Notes under the pieces: generated by a model
What the model saw: only the letters and a program-made list of their open reading frames with translations
The model's database searches: none
What the model was told of the DNA's origin: nothing
Position numbers and translations under genes: made by a program
Shown here: positions 37,370-46,168 of the stretch, in pieces
Layout: each line of letters starts with the position of its first letter
Position numbering within the stretch: the first letter of the stretch is position 1
NCBI GenBank assembly: GCA_900467185.1
Contig: UBPA01000002.1
Span: forward strand, 124,001-188,000
Direction of reading: 5' to 3'
DNA length: 64,000 nucleotides
Source: Hyphomicrobiales bacterium
Lineage (GTDB): Bacteria > Pseudomonadota > Alphaproteobacteria > Rhizobiales > Rhizobiaceae

Positions 37370-38192
37370 GGTCGGCCTCCGTCTTCCACGGCTGCACGAA
37401 CCGTTCGAGATACTCCAGCGATGCATTGAGAGCGAGGCCGATCGCGGCGATGACGATCATGGCGGCAATGACGATTTCCAGCTGGAACAGCTGGCGTCCC
37501 CAGACCATGAGGTAACCGAGCCCTTCGAAGGAGGCGAACAGTTCCACGATCACCATGTTCTGCCAGGCCGAGGCCAGTCCCTCGCGAATGCCGGTGAAGA
37601 GGGACGGCAGTGCTGCCGGCAGGACGATGCTCGAGACGCGTTGAAGCGGCGTGAAATCGAGGACGCGGCCAAGCTCCAGCAGTTTCGGCGACACGTCGGT
37701 GATGGCGCGGGTGGTCGCAAGGATCACGGGTATCGCGGTCGCCCAGGCGATGCTGACATATTTCAGCGCCTCGTCGATGCCGATGAAGAGAACGAGGAGC
37801 GGCAGCCAGGCGAGCATGTTCACCTGCGCGATCGCGGAGAAGACCGGCCAGACGAAGGACCGAATGCGGGGGAGGAGGCCGAGCGCCGCACCGGTGAGGA
37901 GACCGAGAAATGCACCGGTCGCAAAACCGATGGCGACGCGCTTCAGGCTCTGGAGCGTGTGATCAGCGAGCGATCCGTCGCTCCACAGTTCGACGAGGGT
38001 GGCCCAGACCACCTGCGGCGCGGGCAGGATCTGCTGCGGCAGCCAGCCGAAGCGCGACGAGCTTTCCCAGGCGAGCAGCAGAACGAGCGGCAGCGACAGC
38101 CCGTAGGCGATATCGATGAGCACGGCCGGCACGACGAAAGGTCGTCGCTCGGTCGGGGGAGCGGCGGAAACAGTCAGGGTCATGTCTGGCAT
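37359..38192 (-). CDS. SsuC-type ABC transporter permease
   Basis: A second permease of the nitrate/sulfonate family, 277 residues with about six helices and the EAA-like segment LLELGRVLDFTPLQRVSSIVLP (about 165-186). Two distinct SsuC-type permeases in one operon imply a heterodimeric channel instead of the more common homodimer. The start may be the ATG at 38192 or the one at 38183. It follows the binding-protein gene after a hairpin spacer. Confidence 0.9.
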   Translation of the reverse strand: MPDMTLTVSAAPPTERRPFVVPAVLIDIAYGLSLPLVLLLAWESSSRFGWLPQQILPAPQVVWATLVELWSDGSLADHTLQSLKRVAIGFATGAFLGLLTGAALGLLPRIRSFVWPVFSAIAQVNMLAWLPLLVLFIGIDEALKYVSIAWATAIPVILATTRAITDVSPKLLELGRVLDFTPLQRVSSIVLPAALPSLFTGIREGLASAWQNMVIVELFASFEGLGYLMVWGRQLFQLEIVIAAMIVIAAIGLALNASLEYLERFVQPWKTEADREH

Positions 38193-38206
38193 CCCGGTGA
38201 GAGAGG

Positions 38207-38240
38207 GGCCGGCCGGTGTCGGTCGCGACGCAGGCCGGCC
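38207..38240. promoter_or_regulatory. intercistronic hairpin after the organosulfur-binding protein gene
   Basis: GGCCGGCC at 38207-38214 is repeated as its own complement at 38233-38240, giving an 8-bp stem with an 18-nt loop. It lies just after the binding-protein stop and just before the permease start on the leftward transcript. Confidence 0.55.
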
Positions 38241-38247
38241 TTGCGCG

Positions 38248-39327
38248 TCAGTTGGTCTGCTTCCGGTCGAGATCGCCGGCCTTGACGATCTCGCCGGCGG
38301 GACCGAAGCTCGACCAGTAGGTCTCGATCTTCAGGTCCTTCAGTGCCTGCTGCAGATATTTCGGCGCCAGCCACGTATCGACATCGACGTCGGCCTTGAT
38401 CAGGCCATAGGCTTTCGCGCGGGCCGCCTGATCCTTGTAGCGAGTGACGACGAAGTCATCGATGAGCGGATTGAGCCGGTTGGCGAGCGTATCGCCTTTG
38501 AGATCGGCCACGAACGTCTCCTTGGGGAAGCCCGACAGAGACCAGCCCTCGAACACCTCATCGGTGTTGGCGGGGTCGGATGCGAAGGCGGCCGCCTTGA
38601 CGAAGGTGGTGACGACGCGCTGCGTCAGGTCCGGATGTGCCTGTTCGAAGGCGGTCGTCACCAGATAGGAGGAGTTTCGTCCGAGCGTCGGATCGTCGCC
38701 CTTGGTGGTGTAGACGATCTTCACGATCCCTTTCTTGGCCAGCGCCAGATATTCCGGGCCGCCGAAGACGGCGTCGACATTGCCGGAGGTCAGCGCCGGC
38801 ACTGCCGCGTTGGTGTCCAGATTGATGAAGCGGACGTCTTTTTCCGTCAGGCCGTGGGTGGAGAGAACGCGGTCCGTGGCCAGCTGCAGGTTGGTCCCCT
38901 TGAACAGCGCGACCTTCTTGCCCTTCACGTCGTTGATGGAGGCGATGGTGCTGTCGGCGGGGACGGCGAGATAGATCGGCTGGTGCCGGCCCGTCGTGAA
39001 CAGGAACTTGTGGTCGAGACCGCGCGAGCGGCCGACGATGGCCGGCAGGTCGCCAAGAAGGAAGAAGTCGAGCTGGTTGGCTGCGACCGCTTCGTTGAGC
39101 GCCGGGCCTGCGCCGCGGAAGAAGGTCCACTCGATCTTGATGTTCGTGTCGGCCGCGAACTCCTTTTCGATGTACTCGCGGGCCCGCCCATAGGAGGTCG
39201 CGTCCCCTTGCGAATATTGCCGGTTGTCGAGGCCGATGCCGGGATAGCCGAAGCGGATGGTCACGTCCTCGGCAAATGCCGCGGTGGCGACGAGTGCGGC
39301 GAGCGCCGCAACGATGAGACGTTTCAT
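38248..39327 (-). CDS. SsuA/AtsR-like ABC transporter substrate-binding protein
   Basis: A periplasmic receptor of 359 residues for a sulfonate or sulfate-ester importer. The signal peptide ends near AAFAED (about residue 20). Family features are FGYPGIGLDN at the mature start, the FFRGAGPALNEAVAANQLDF segment (shortened here) and LGDLPAIVGR near residue 92. It lies 23 nt after the TauD-like dioxygenase gene. It resembles the receptor associated with alkylsulfatase AtsK systems more than plain SsuA, which is inference from context. Confidence 0.9.
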   Translation of the reverse strand: MKRLIVAALAALVATAAFAEDVTIRFGYPGIGLDNRQYSQGDATSYGRAREYIEKEFAADTNIKIEWTFFRGAGPALNEAVAANQLDFFLLGDLPAIVGRSRGLDHKFLFTTGRHQPIYLAVPADSTIASINDVKGKKVALFKGTNLQLATDRVLSTHGLTEKDVRFINLDTNAAVPALTSGNVDAVFGGPEYLALAKKGIVKIVYTTKGDDPTLGRNSSYLVTTAFEQAHPDLTQRVVTTFVKAAAFASDPANTDEVFEGWSLSGFPKETFVADLKGDTLANRLNPLIDDFVVTRYKDQAARAKAYGLIKADVDVDTWLAPKYLQQALKDLKIETYWSSFGPAGEIVKAGDLDRKQTN

Positions 39328-39350
39328 GGATCTGATCCCTCTCCCGGCGC

Positions 39351-40280
39351 TCACGCGGCTTTCGCCGAGGGCTTGGCGGCCTTCACCTGCGTCACGCTGC
39401 GGCGGCCATCGACGCTGACCGGAACATCGCCATCCACCGTGGCGCGGCGCACGACGCGGTGCTGGTCGCCATAATCGTTGACGGCGTAGTGCTGGGTGGC
39501 GCGATTGTCCCAGATGGCGACGTCTCCGGCCTGCCAGTGCCAGCGCACGGTGTTTTCCGGCGCGGTGACATAGGACTGGAACACCTCGTAGAGCTTTGCG
39601 GAATCGCTCTTGGACAGGCCGACGAGGCGCTGGACGAAATTGCCGAGCAGAAGCGAGCGCTCGCCGGTCTCCGGATGCACGCGCACGACGGGGTGCTCGG
39701 TCTCGTAGACCGTGGAGGTGAAGACCTCCTCGAAATGCTTCCTCTCGTCGGCGGTCGCGCGGGGGCGAACGGCCGCATAGTCGTAGGCATTGCTGTGAAC
39801 CGCCCACAGCGTGTCGGCCAGCGACTTCAGCGGTGCCGGCAGGCTTTCATAGGCGGCATGCGTGTTGGACCAGATCGTATCGCCGCCGGCCGCCGGAATG
39901 ACCACGCCGCGCAGGACCGAGAACTTTGGATAGGCATCGACGAATGTCACGTCCGTGTGCCACTGGTCCGCCCGGCCGCCGCCGCGGCTGGAGTCGAGAT
40001 TGAGGATGGAAGCTGTGCCGGCCACCGGTCCCTGCGTCGGGTGGGGCACGAGGTCGCCCAGACGGCGGGCGAAGAGTTCCTGCTCCTGATCGTCGAGATG
40101 ATCCTGACCGCGGAAGAAGATGACCTTGTGCTTCAGGAGAAGCTGGTTGATGGCGGCGACCGTTGCATCCGACAGGTCTCCGCCAAGGCGGATACCCCGG
40201 ATTTCGGCGCCGACGCGGCCGGTGAGAGGCAGGATGTCGGCGGTCGGAATGGTCTGGTTGACAAGGACTGGATTGCTCAT
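39351..40280 (-). CDS. TauD/TfdA-family 2-oxoglutarate dioxygenase, AtsK-like alkyl sulfatase
   Basis: A non-haem iron enzyme of 309 residues. The iron triad is recognisable: His108 and Asp110 in WHTDVTF, the distal histidine in ATQHYAVND and the 2-oxoglutarate arginine in HRVVRRATV. The segments [18 protein letters not shown] and VHSNAYDYA resemble the alkylsulfatase AtsK of Pseudomonas more than taurine dioxygenase TauD. The likely reaction is oxidative cleavage of an alkyl sulfate ester (or a sulfonate) to release inorganic sulfur for growth. It is the first gene of the leftward organosulfur operon. Confidence 0.87.
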   Translation of the reverse strand: MSNPVLVNQTIPTADILPLTGRVGAEIRGIRLGGDLSDATVAAINQLLLKHKVIFFRGQDHLDDQEQELFARRLGDLVPHPTQGPVAGTASILNLDSSRGGGRADQWHTDVTFVDAYPKFSVLRGVVIPAAGGDTIWSNTHAAYESLPAPLKSLADTLWAVHSNAYDYAAVRPRATADERKHFEEVFTSTVYETEHPVVRVHPETGERSLLLGNFVQRLVGLSKSDSAKLYEVFQSYVTAPENTVRWHWQAGDVAIWDNRATQHYAVNDYGDQHRVVRRATVDGDVPVSVDGRRSVTQVKAAKPSAKAA

Positions 40281-40751
40281 GAAATCACTCCTGTTGATCT
40301 GGGTAAAGGACAGCACATCGCGTCCGCCCCCGCGGTAAAGCGGGGCACTGAACGTCTCATCGCTCAACGTCGATGACCCATGAAACAAGATAATCTATCA
40401 AATCTATAGATAAAATATTCCAATTATACGGGATTGGACGAAACAAGTCTTTTTCGTTTCTGGTTCTCCGGCAGAAGGGACGATACACGTCGCCCTGCAC
40501 GCACCATCCTTTCTCGGGCGCCGACCTTTTCCCGAACGGCCCCAAAGAATGGGATAAATTTCTTTGCTATCGAATGGGTAGACAATACGCTTGTCGTCAT
40601 CGGACGTGGTTCGCCCGTTTGCAGATCGCGCTCGCCCCGCGCGGCGGCCGTCACGCCCCTGATAGGCCGCTGACCGGTCGCCCCACAACGGTCTTCAGGG
40701 CGTCTCCCGCAGCCGCGCGTGCGCCCGATCCCGTTCTATGAGGAGTAGACC
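40281..40751. promoter_or_regulatory. divergent promoter region of the organosulfur cluster
   Basis: A 471-nt spacer between the leftward AtsK-like operon and the rightward oxygenase gene, without a convincing gene. A markedly AT-rich stretch (about 40383-40434) contains the perfect palindrome ATCTATAGAT at 40402-40411 and a nearby TATCAAATCTATAG. A second AT-rich patch (40549-40590) lies upstream of the oxygenase. These are candidate sulfur-starvation control sites; the binding protein is unknown. Confidence 0.5.
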
Positions 40752-41792
40752 ATGACCATCCACACCACGCCCGTTCACCTGCCGACGATCGACTTTTCGA
40801 GGTTCTACGGGACGCCGTCCGAGCGGGAGAGCTTCGTTCGTGACCTGACGCGCGTTTTGCACGACCACGGTTTCTTCTATCTGACCGGGCATGGCGTGCC
40901 GCAGAGCCTGATCGACGAGGTGTTGTCGGCGTCCAAGCGCTTCTTCGCGCTGCCGGAAGCGGACAAGCTGGCGATCGAAATGGTGAAGTCGCCGCATTTT
41001 CGTGGATACAATCGCGCCGGATACGAGCGGACGCGCGGCGAGCAGGACTGGCGCGAACAACTCGATATCAATACCGAAGGTCAGCCGGTGGAGGCCGGTC
41101 CGCAGACGCCGTGGAACCGGCTTTACGGCCCGAACCAGTGGCCGGAGGCTCTGCCTGACCTGAAGCCGCTGCTGCTGCGCTACCAAACGGAGGTCACCCG
41201 CATCGGCATCGATGTTCTCAAGGCGATCGCCCTGTCGCTCGGTCAGCCGGAAAACGCCTTTGCCGACATCTACGAACCCTCGCCGTCGCAACTTCTGAAG
41301 ATCATCCGCTATCCGGGCCGGGATGCGGCGGGAAGCGATCAGGGCGTTGGCGCCCACAAGGACGGCGGTTTCGTGACAGTGCTGTTGCAGGACACGACGC
41401 CGGGCCTGCGCATCCGCACCGAGGAGGGCGTGTGGATCGAAGCCCCGCCGGTGCCGGGAACCTTCATCATCAACAGCGGGGAGCTTCTGGAACTGGCGAC
41501 CAACGGCTTCGTGCGCGCCGACGTGCATGGCGTCGTAACACCGCCGGAAGGCACCGAACGCTTCTCGGTCGCCTTCTTCCTCGGCGCCCGCTACGACGCG
41601 AAAATCCCCGTCATCCCGCTGCCGGAAGAGCTGAAGCGCGGCGAACGCGGCATAACCGCCGATCCCCTCAACCCGATCTTCCGCGAGGTCGGCATCAACC
41701 ACCTGAAAAGCCGCCTGCGCTCGCACCCGGATGTCGCTGCCAGGCACCATCCGGACTTGATCCACCTAGTAGAGGCCGGCACCCGCGCTTGA
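40752..41792 (+). CDS. isopenicillin N synthase-family 2-oxoglutarate/Fe(II) oxygenase
   Basis: A non-haem iron oxygenase of 346 residues. The DIOX_N region has HDHGFFYLTGHGVP (about 36-50). The catalytic domain has the iron ligands His202 and Asp204 in AHKDGGFVTVL and His259 in ADVHGVV, with the co-substrate RFSVAFF motif after it. It is divergent from the AtsK-like operon and probably shares regulation with it. It may oxidise another organosulfur compound. A role in antibiotic synthesis is unlikely because no peptide synthetase is nearby. Confidence 0.85.
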   Translation: MTIHTTPVHLPTIDFSRFYGTPSERESFVRDLTRVLHDHGFFYLTGHGVPQSLIDEVLSASKRFFALPEADKLAIEMVKSPHFRGYNRAGYERTRGEQDWREQLDINTEGQPVEAGPQTPWNRLYGPNQWPEALPDLKPLLLRYQTEVTRIGIDVLKAIALSLGQPENAFADIYEPSPSQLLKIIRYPGRDAAGSDQGVGAHKDGGFVTVLLQDTTPGLRIRTEEGVWIEAPPVPGTFIINSGELLELATNGFVRADVHGVVTPPEGTERFSVAFFLGARYDAKIPVIPLPEELKRGERGITADPLNPIFREVGINHLKSRLRSHPDVAARHHPDLIHLVEAGTRA

Positions 41793-41972
41793 GGTCGGCG
41801 TCTGGCGAGCGGAGGCGCGCCGTGCCCCGCTCCCGCGAGGACCGTATCATCGGCGGCGGCTCCGCCAACGCGACCCCGCCGCCCTGCCCTTGGCGGATCG
41901 GCAAGGCACCGAACCGACAGGGCGTCGTCCGCGGGCGCAGGATGGCGCGTGCGGCCCGCGACTGAGACGGTG

Positions 41973-42761
41973 CTACAGGCCGGCGATGCGCCGCAGATCG
42001 TCCACGGCGCCGGGCGCCGCGGCCAGCACGGGCGCACCGCGGGTCAGTTGCTCGCCTTCGACGGGGAAGGGATGGTGCCAGCCGCCGGCCTCCGTCACGA
42101 GGCAGTAGCCGGCAAGGCAATCCCAGGCGTGCATATAGGGCTCGTAGTAGCCGACCAGCCGGCCGGCCGCGACATAGGCGAGCATCAGCGCGCCGGACCC
42201 GTTGCGGATGAAATTGCCGCCGGCGTCCATCAGCGTCTCGACCATCTTCCCGACGAAGGCCGGCGTGACGTAATTGTTGGCACCGATGCCGGTGACGGCG
42301 TTGCGGATGGTGCGCGAGGGGTCGAGCGTCAGCACCCGGCCATTGAGGACGGCACCGCGACCAGCCGCCGCGGCGTAGAGTTCCTCGAAGCAGGGCGCAA
42401 AGATCACGCCGATCACCGGCTTGCTGTCGAAGAGGACCGCGATGGACACACACCAGTTCGGCATGCCGTTGACGAAGGGGCTGGTTCCGTCGATCGGATC
42501 GACCACCCAGGTATAGCCGCAATTCCCCGCGGCAAGGCCGTATTCCTCGCCGAGAAAACCGTCTTCCGGGTGGGCGTCGGCCACCGCGGCGCGGATCAGG
42601 TTTTCCACCTCGCGGTCGGCGATCGAGACCACGTCCTGCGCGTCACGCTTGGTTTCGATGACCAGCGTCTCGCGGCGGTTGAAATAGTCGAGTGCGACAG
42701 CGCCGGCAGTGCGGGCGATCGTTTGCGCCAGGGCAAAGCGGGTGTCGAGATCATGCGTCAT
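41973..42761 (-). CDS. inositol monophosphatase-family sugar phosphatase
   Basis: A magnesium-dependent phosphatase of 262 residues. The three family motifs are present: GEEYG (about residue 66), DPIDGTSPF (about 85-93) and WDCLAGYCLVTEAGG (about 212-226). It lies 25 nt after an AfuC-like ATPase in the same operon. That points to dephosphorylation of an imported sugar or polyol phosphate rather than a housekeeping SuhB role. Histidinol phosphatase and fructose-1,6-bisphosphatase activities exist in this family and cannot be excluded. Confidence 0.88.
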   Translation of the reverse strand: MTHDLDTRFALAQTIARTAGAVALDYFNRRETLVIETKRDAQDVVSIADREVENLIRAAVADAHPEDGFLGEEYGLAAGNCGYTWVVDPIDGTSPFVNGMPNWCVSIAVLFDSKPVIGVIFAPCFEELYAAAAGRGAVLNGRVLTLDPSRTIRNAVTGIGANNYVTPAFVGKMVETLMDAGGNFIRNGSGALMLAYVAAGRLVGYYEPYMHAWDCLAGYCLVTEAGGWHHPFPVEGEQLTRGAPVLAAAPGAVDDLRRIAGL

Positions 42762-42786
42762 GGGAAGTCCTTGTGATGAAAGCGGC

Positions 42787-43848
42787 TCAGTCGTTGATAA
42801 TCGCAATACCGCGTCCTTTGAAGCCGACAGCGACATCCGTTGCCGGTGGCAGCGCGCGTTCCACGGCGGGATCGACGACGAACAGCCGGCCGGTGCCCGT
42901 CTCCACCTCATATTCCACGTGGTCGCCGAGGTAGGCGGCATGCGTTATGCGGCCTGGGAAGGCGGCGCCCGACGCCGGCTCCAGCGTGATCGCGTTCGGG
43001 CGCACGGCAAGCTTGGCAGGCCCTGGCCGTGCGTTACGGCTGGGCACGCGATGTTCGAGTGCCCCAATGCGAATGGTCGCGTCCGCCCCTTCGACGCGGA
43101 TGACGTCGCAGGCGACGACGTTGGCCTCGCCCATGAAATCGGCGATGAAGGCGGAGGCCGGAGCCTCGTAGAGATCGCGCGGCGCGCCTTCCTGTGCGAT
43201 CACGCCATCCTTCATGATGATGATGCGGTCGGAGACGGCCAGCGCCTCGTCCTGATCGTGCGTCACGTAGACGGCGGTAAAGCCGAGGCGTTGCTGCAGG
43301 TCGCGGATCTCGGTGCGCACCTGCCGGCGCAGGCGCGCGTCGAGGTTGGAGAGCGGCTCGTCGAGCAGAAGCACCTGCGGCTCCAGCACGAGGGCCCGGG
43401 CGACGGCCACGCGTTGCTGCTGGCCGCCGGAGAGCTCGGCGGGAAGCCGCGTGCCCATGCCGGAAAGGCCGACGAGATTCAGGCCCTCTTCCGCCCGCTC
43501 GCGCGCGTCCTTGCGCTTCATGCCGGAGGATTCCAGCCCATAGGCCACGTTGTCGAGCGAACTCATGTGCGGAAACAGAGCGTAGGACTGGAACACCATC
43601 GACACGTCGCGCTCATTGGCCGGCAGCATCGTCACGTCCCTGCCGCCGATGAGGATCTGCCCGGAGGTCGGATGTTCGAGGCCCGCGAGCATGCGCAGCG
43701 TCGTGGTCTTGCCGCAGCCCGAGGGCCCGAGCAGGGTCACGAGCTGGCCGGGCTCGATGGTGATGGACAGGTCGTGAATGGCGGTGAAGGCACCGAACTG
43801 CTTCTTGACGTGCTGGAAGACGACGGAACCGGCGCGGGGATGGATCAT
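42787..43848 (-). CDS. AfuC/FbpC-like ABC transporter ATP-binding protein
   Basis: An importer ATPase of 353 residues. It has Walker A GPSGCGKTT (41-49), the signature ELSGGQQQRVAVARA, Walker [13 protein letters not shown] and a C-terminal TOBE domain (about 275-350). The start overlaps the fused permease stop (ATGA). The group includes ferric iron (FbpC) and hexose-phosphate (AfuC) importers. The adjacent phosphatase favours the latter. Confidence 0.93.
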   Translation of the reverse strand: MIHPRAGSVVFQHVKKQFGAFTAIHDLSITIEPGQLVTLLGPSGCGKTTTLRMLAGLEHPTSGQILIGGRDVTMLPANERDVSMVFQSYALFPHMSSLDNVAYGLESSGMKRKDARERAEEGLNLVGLSGMGTRLPAELSGGQQQRVAVARALVLEPQVLLLDEPLSNLDARLRRQVRTEIRDLQQRLGFTAVYVTHDQDEALAVSDRIIIMKDGVIAQEGAPRDLYEAPASAFIADFMGEANVVACDVIRVEGADATIRIGALEHRVPSRNARPGPAKLAVRPNAITLEPASGAAFPGRITHAAYLGDHVEYEVETGTGRLFVVDPAVERALPPATDVAVGFKGRGIAIIND

Positions 43849-46088
43849 GCTGTTTTCTCCTGACCGAGAAGGGATGACGGTGCGGCGCGAAGGCCGGCGA
43901 CGCGATTTTCGCGGCGCAGCCGGCGTTCGCCGACGAGAAGCTGGAAGCCGGCGATGATGACGATCATCACGACGATCAGCATGGAGGAATAGGCGATCGC
44001 CACGCCATACTCGCCGTTCTCGACGAGGCCGACGATGTAGGAGGTCGCCATGTTGTATTCGGCGCTGACGAGGAAGATGACCGCGCTGATGGAGGTGATG
44101 GCACGCACGAAGGAATAGACCAGCGCCGCCGTGATGGCCGGGCGCAGGAGGGGCAGAATGACCTTGTGCATGGTGCGCAAGCTCGTGGCGCGCAGGGTCA
44201 GCGAGGCCTCGTCGAGGCTTTTGTCGAGCTGGCTCATGGCCGCTACCCCGCCGCGCACGCCCACCGGCATGTTGCGGAAGACGAAGCAGGCGATGAGGAT
44301 GAGCGCGGTGCCCGTCATCTCCAGCGGCGGCAGGTTGAACGCCATGATGTAGCTGATGCCGATGACGGTGCCGGGAATGGCGAAGCTCATCATCAGCGCG
44401 AACTCGAACACGTTGCGGCCGACGAACTTCTGGCGGACGATGATGTAGGCCGTGAGCAGCCCGACCGCGGCCGTCAGCGGCGCCGAGATCAGCGCGATCT
44501 CCATGGTCGTCCAGAAGGAGTTCCAGGCAACGCCGGTCCAGGCGAGCACACCGTCGCGTATCTCGACCGAGAAGGCCCTGGCGTAGTGATCGAGCGTCAG
44601 GGAATTGTCGAGGCCCCAGGTTTTGACGAAGCCGCCGAAGAGGATCATGCCGTAGATGACGATTGTGAAGAGCATCCACGGAACGACCAGGGCATGCACG
44701 CCGATGGAGAGCGATCGCGGCAGGGCGATGTGCGATCCGCTGTCGCCCTTGCCGGTGACGGTCGCGAAGTTCTTGCCGGCCAGCCAATAGCGCTGGGCGA
44801 GAAATGCGGTGAGCGTGAAGCAGAGCAGGATGATGGCGAGCACGGCGGCGCGCGAGGGATCGTTCTGCGAGCCGACGACGGCAAAGAAGATCTCCGTCGA
44901 AAGCACCCCGTGGCTGCCGCCGAGCACCAGCGGATTGCCGAAATCGGCCATGCTCTCGATGAACCCGATCAGAAACGCATTGGCGATACCCGGCTTCATC
45001 AGCGGCAGCGACACTCGCCAGAAGGTGCGCCAGCGATCGGCGCGCAGCGTCTGCGACGCTTCTTCCATGGAGGGGCTGACGCCTTCGACCACGCCGATGA
45101 GCACGAGGAAGGAAATGGGCGTAAACGATAGGACCTGCGCGATCCAGATGCCGGTCATCCCGTAGAGCCAGCGGCCGGGCTCGATGCCGAACAGGCTGGA
45201 GAGCGCTTCGGTGACGACGCCGGCGCGGCCGAAGAGCAGCGTCAGCGCGAGGCCGATGACGAAGGGTGGCGTGATGATCGGCAGGACGGTGAGGAGGCGC
45301 AGGCCCTTTTTAAAGGGAAAGCGCGTGCGGGTGGCGACCAGCGCGAAGGCCAGCCCCATGATGGTGGAGCCGCCGGCGGTCATGATCGCCAGCCACAGCG
45401 TGCGCCACGCCACGCCGCACCGCTCGCCGCCGATGACGCAGCCGAGGCTCCAGATGGCGGGATCCTGAATGCTGCGGGTGAAGCCGTCCGGATTGAGCGA
45501 GCCGTCGAAATCCTGGAACGCGCCGACCAGCATGCTTCCGACCGGGTAGAACACGAAGATCGCAACGAGAAAGACGAGAAGCGAGATGGAGGCGACGACG
45601 AAGGCATCGCCCTTCATGGCGCCGCGCTCGGCAAGGCCGAAGGCAAACAGGAGCACGAAGACCAGCGCCGAGAGCATGGCGCCGGCGCCCATGGAGGGTT
45701 GCCCATCCGACAGCGCTCCGAACAGCGTCTCGCTGATCGTCCAGGACCAGCCGGAATAGCCGATGGCCAGCCCCTGCAGCGTCAGGAAGGTGACGCCGAC
45801 GGCACCGGACAGGGCAAGGAGCGCGCCGCGCCGTTTCGGATCGCGCGTGAAGCGGGCGATGCCGGCGACCACCAGCATCAGCGCGGCGATGGCGAGCCAC
45901 CAGCGGCCATGAAGAAGAATCTGCAGCAAGCCGGGCGAGACCGAGGCTTCGCCGGGGAAACCCGACAACCAGCCGAGCCCCAGAAAACCGCCCTCGATCC
46001 GGTACCAGGGAACGAGCAGGAAGGCCAGAATGCCAAGACCGAGCGTGATATCCAGTCTGCGGTTACGATTGTCTTTGCCGGTATCCAT
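43845..46088 (-). CDS. AfuB/FbpB-like fused ABC transporter permease
   Basis: An inner-membrane permease of 747 residues with two permease modules in one chain. Each module has an EAA loop, EEASQTLRADRWRTFWRV (about residue 345) and DEASLTLRATSLRTMHKV (about residue 640), both followed by LPLL/M-P. About 165 N-terminal residues with four hydrophobic segments precede the first module, longer than in FbpB and more like AfuB. It supplies the whole membrane channel for the tandem binding proteins encoded upstream. Confidence 0.93.
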   Translation of the reverse strand: MDTGKDNRNRRLDITLGLGILAFLLVPWYRIEGGFLGLGWLSGFPGEASVSPGLLQILLHGRWWLAIAALMLVVAGIARFTRDPKRRGALLALSGAVGVTFLTLQGLAIGYSGWSWTISETLFGALSDGQPSMGAGAMLSALVFVLLFAFGLAERGAMKGDAFVVASISLLVFLVAIFVFYPVGSMLVGAFQDFDGSLNPDGFTRSIQDPAIWSLGCVIGGERCGVAWRTLWLAIMTAGGSTIMGLAFALVATRTRFPFKKGLRLLTVLPIITPPFVIGLALTLLFGRAGVVTEALSSLFGIEPGRWLYGMTGIWIAQVLSFTPISFLVLIGVVEGVSPSMEEASQTLRADRWRTFWRVSLPLMKPGIANAFLIGFIESMADFGNPLVLGGSHGVLSTEIFFAVVGSQNDPSRAAVLAIILLCFTLTAFLAQRYWLAGKNFATVTGKGDSGSHIALPRSLSIGVHALVVPWMLFTIVIYGMILFGGFVKTWGLDNSLTLDHYARAFSVEIRDGVLAWTGVAWNSFWTTMEIALISAPLTAAVGLLTAYIIVRQKFVGRNVFEFALMMSFAIPGTVIGISYIMAFNLPPLEMTGTALILIACFVFRNMPVGVRGGVAAMSQLDKSLDEASLTLRATSLRTMHKVILPLLRPAITAALVYSFVRAITSISAVIFLVSAEYNMATSYIVGLVENGEYGVAIAYSSMLIVVMIVIIAGFQLLVGERRLRRENRVAGLRAAPSSLLGQEKTA

Positions 46089-46127
46089 GCCGATCCCCTC
46101 TGCAAGCCATGTCCTGTTTCAAGAGCC

Positions 46128-46160
46128 GCGTGCCGGCCGCATGCGGTGCAGCCGGCACGC
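46128..46160. promoter_or_regulatory. intercistronic hairpin after the proximal binding-protein gene
   Basis: A 10-bp perfect inverted repeat, GCGTGCCGGC at 46128-46137 and GCCGGCACGC at 46151-46160. It lies between the binding-protein stop (46169) and the permease start (46088) on the leftward transcript, with no U-run. Confidence 0.7.
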
Positions 46161-46168
46161 GCTGCGCA

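Noticed and set aside
40404-40688. Small frames in the 471-nt divergent organosulfur promoter region
   Set aside because: Several overlapping frames on both strands have Arg-rich translations and no ribosome site. The AT-rich island argues for a regulatory role.
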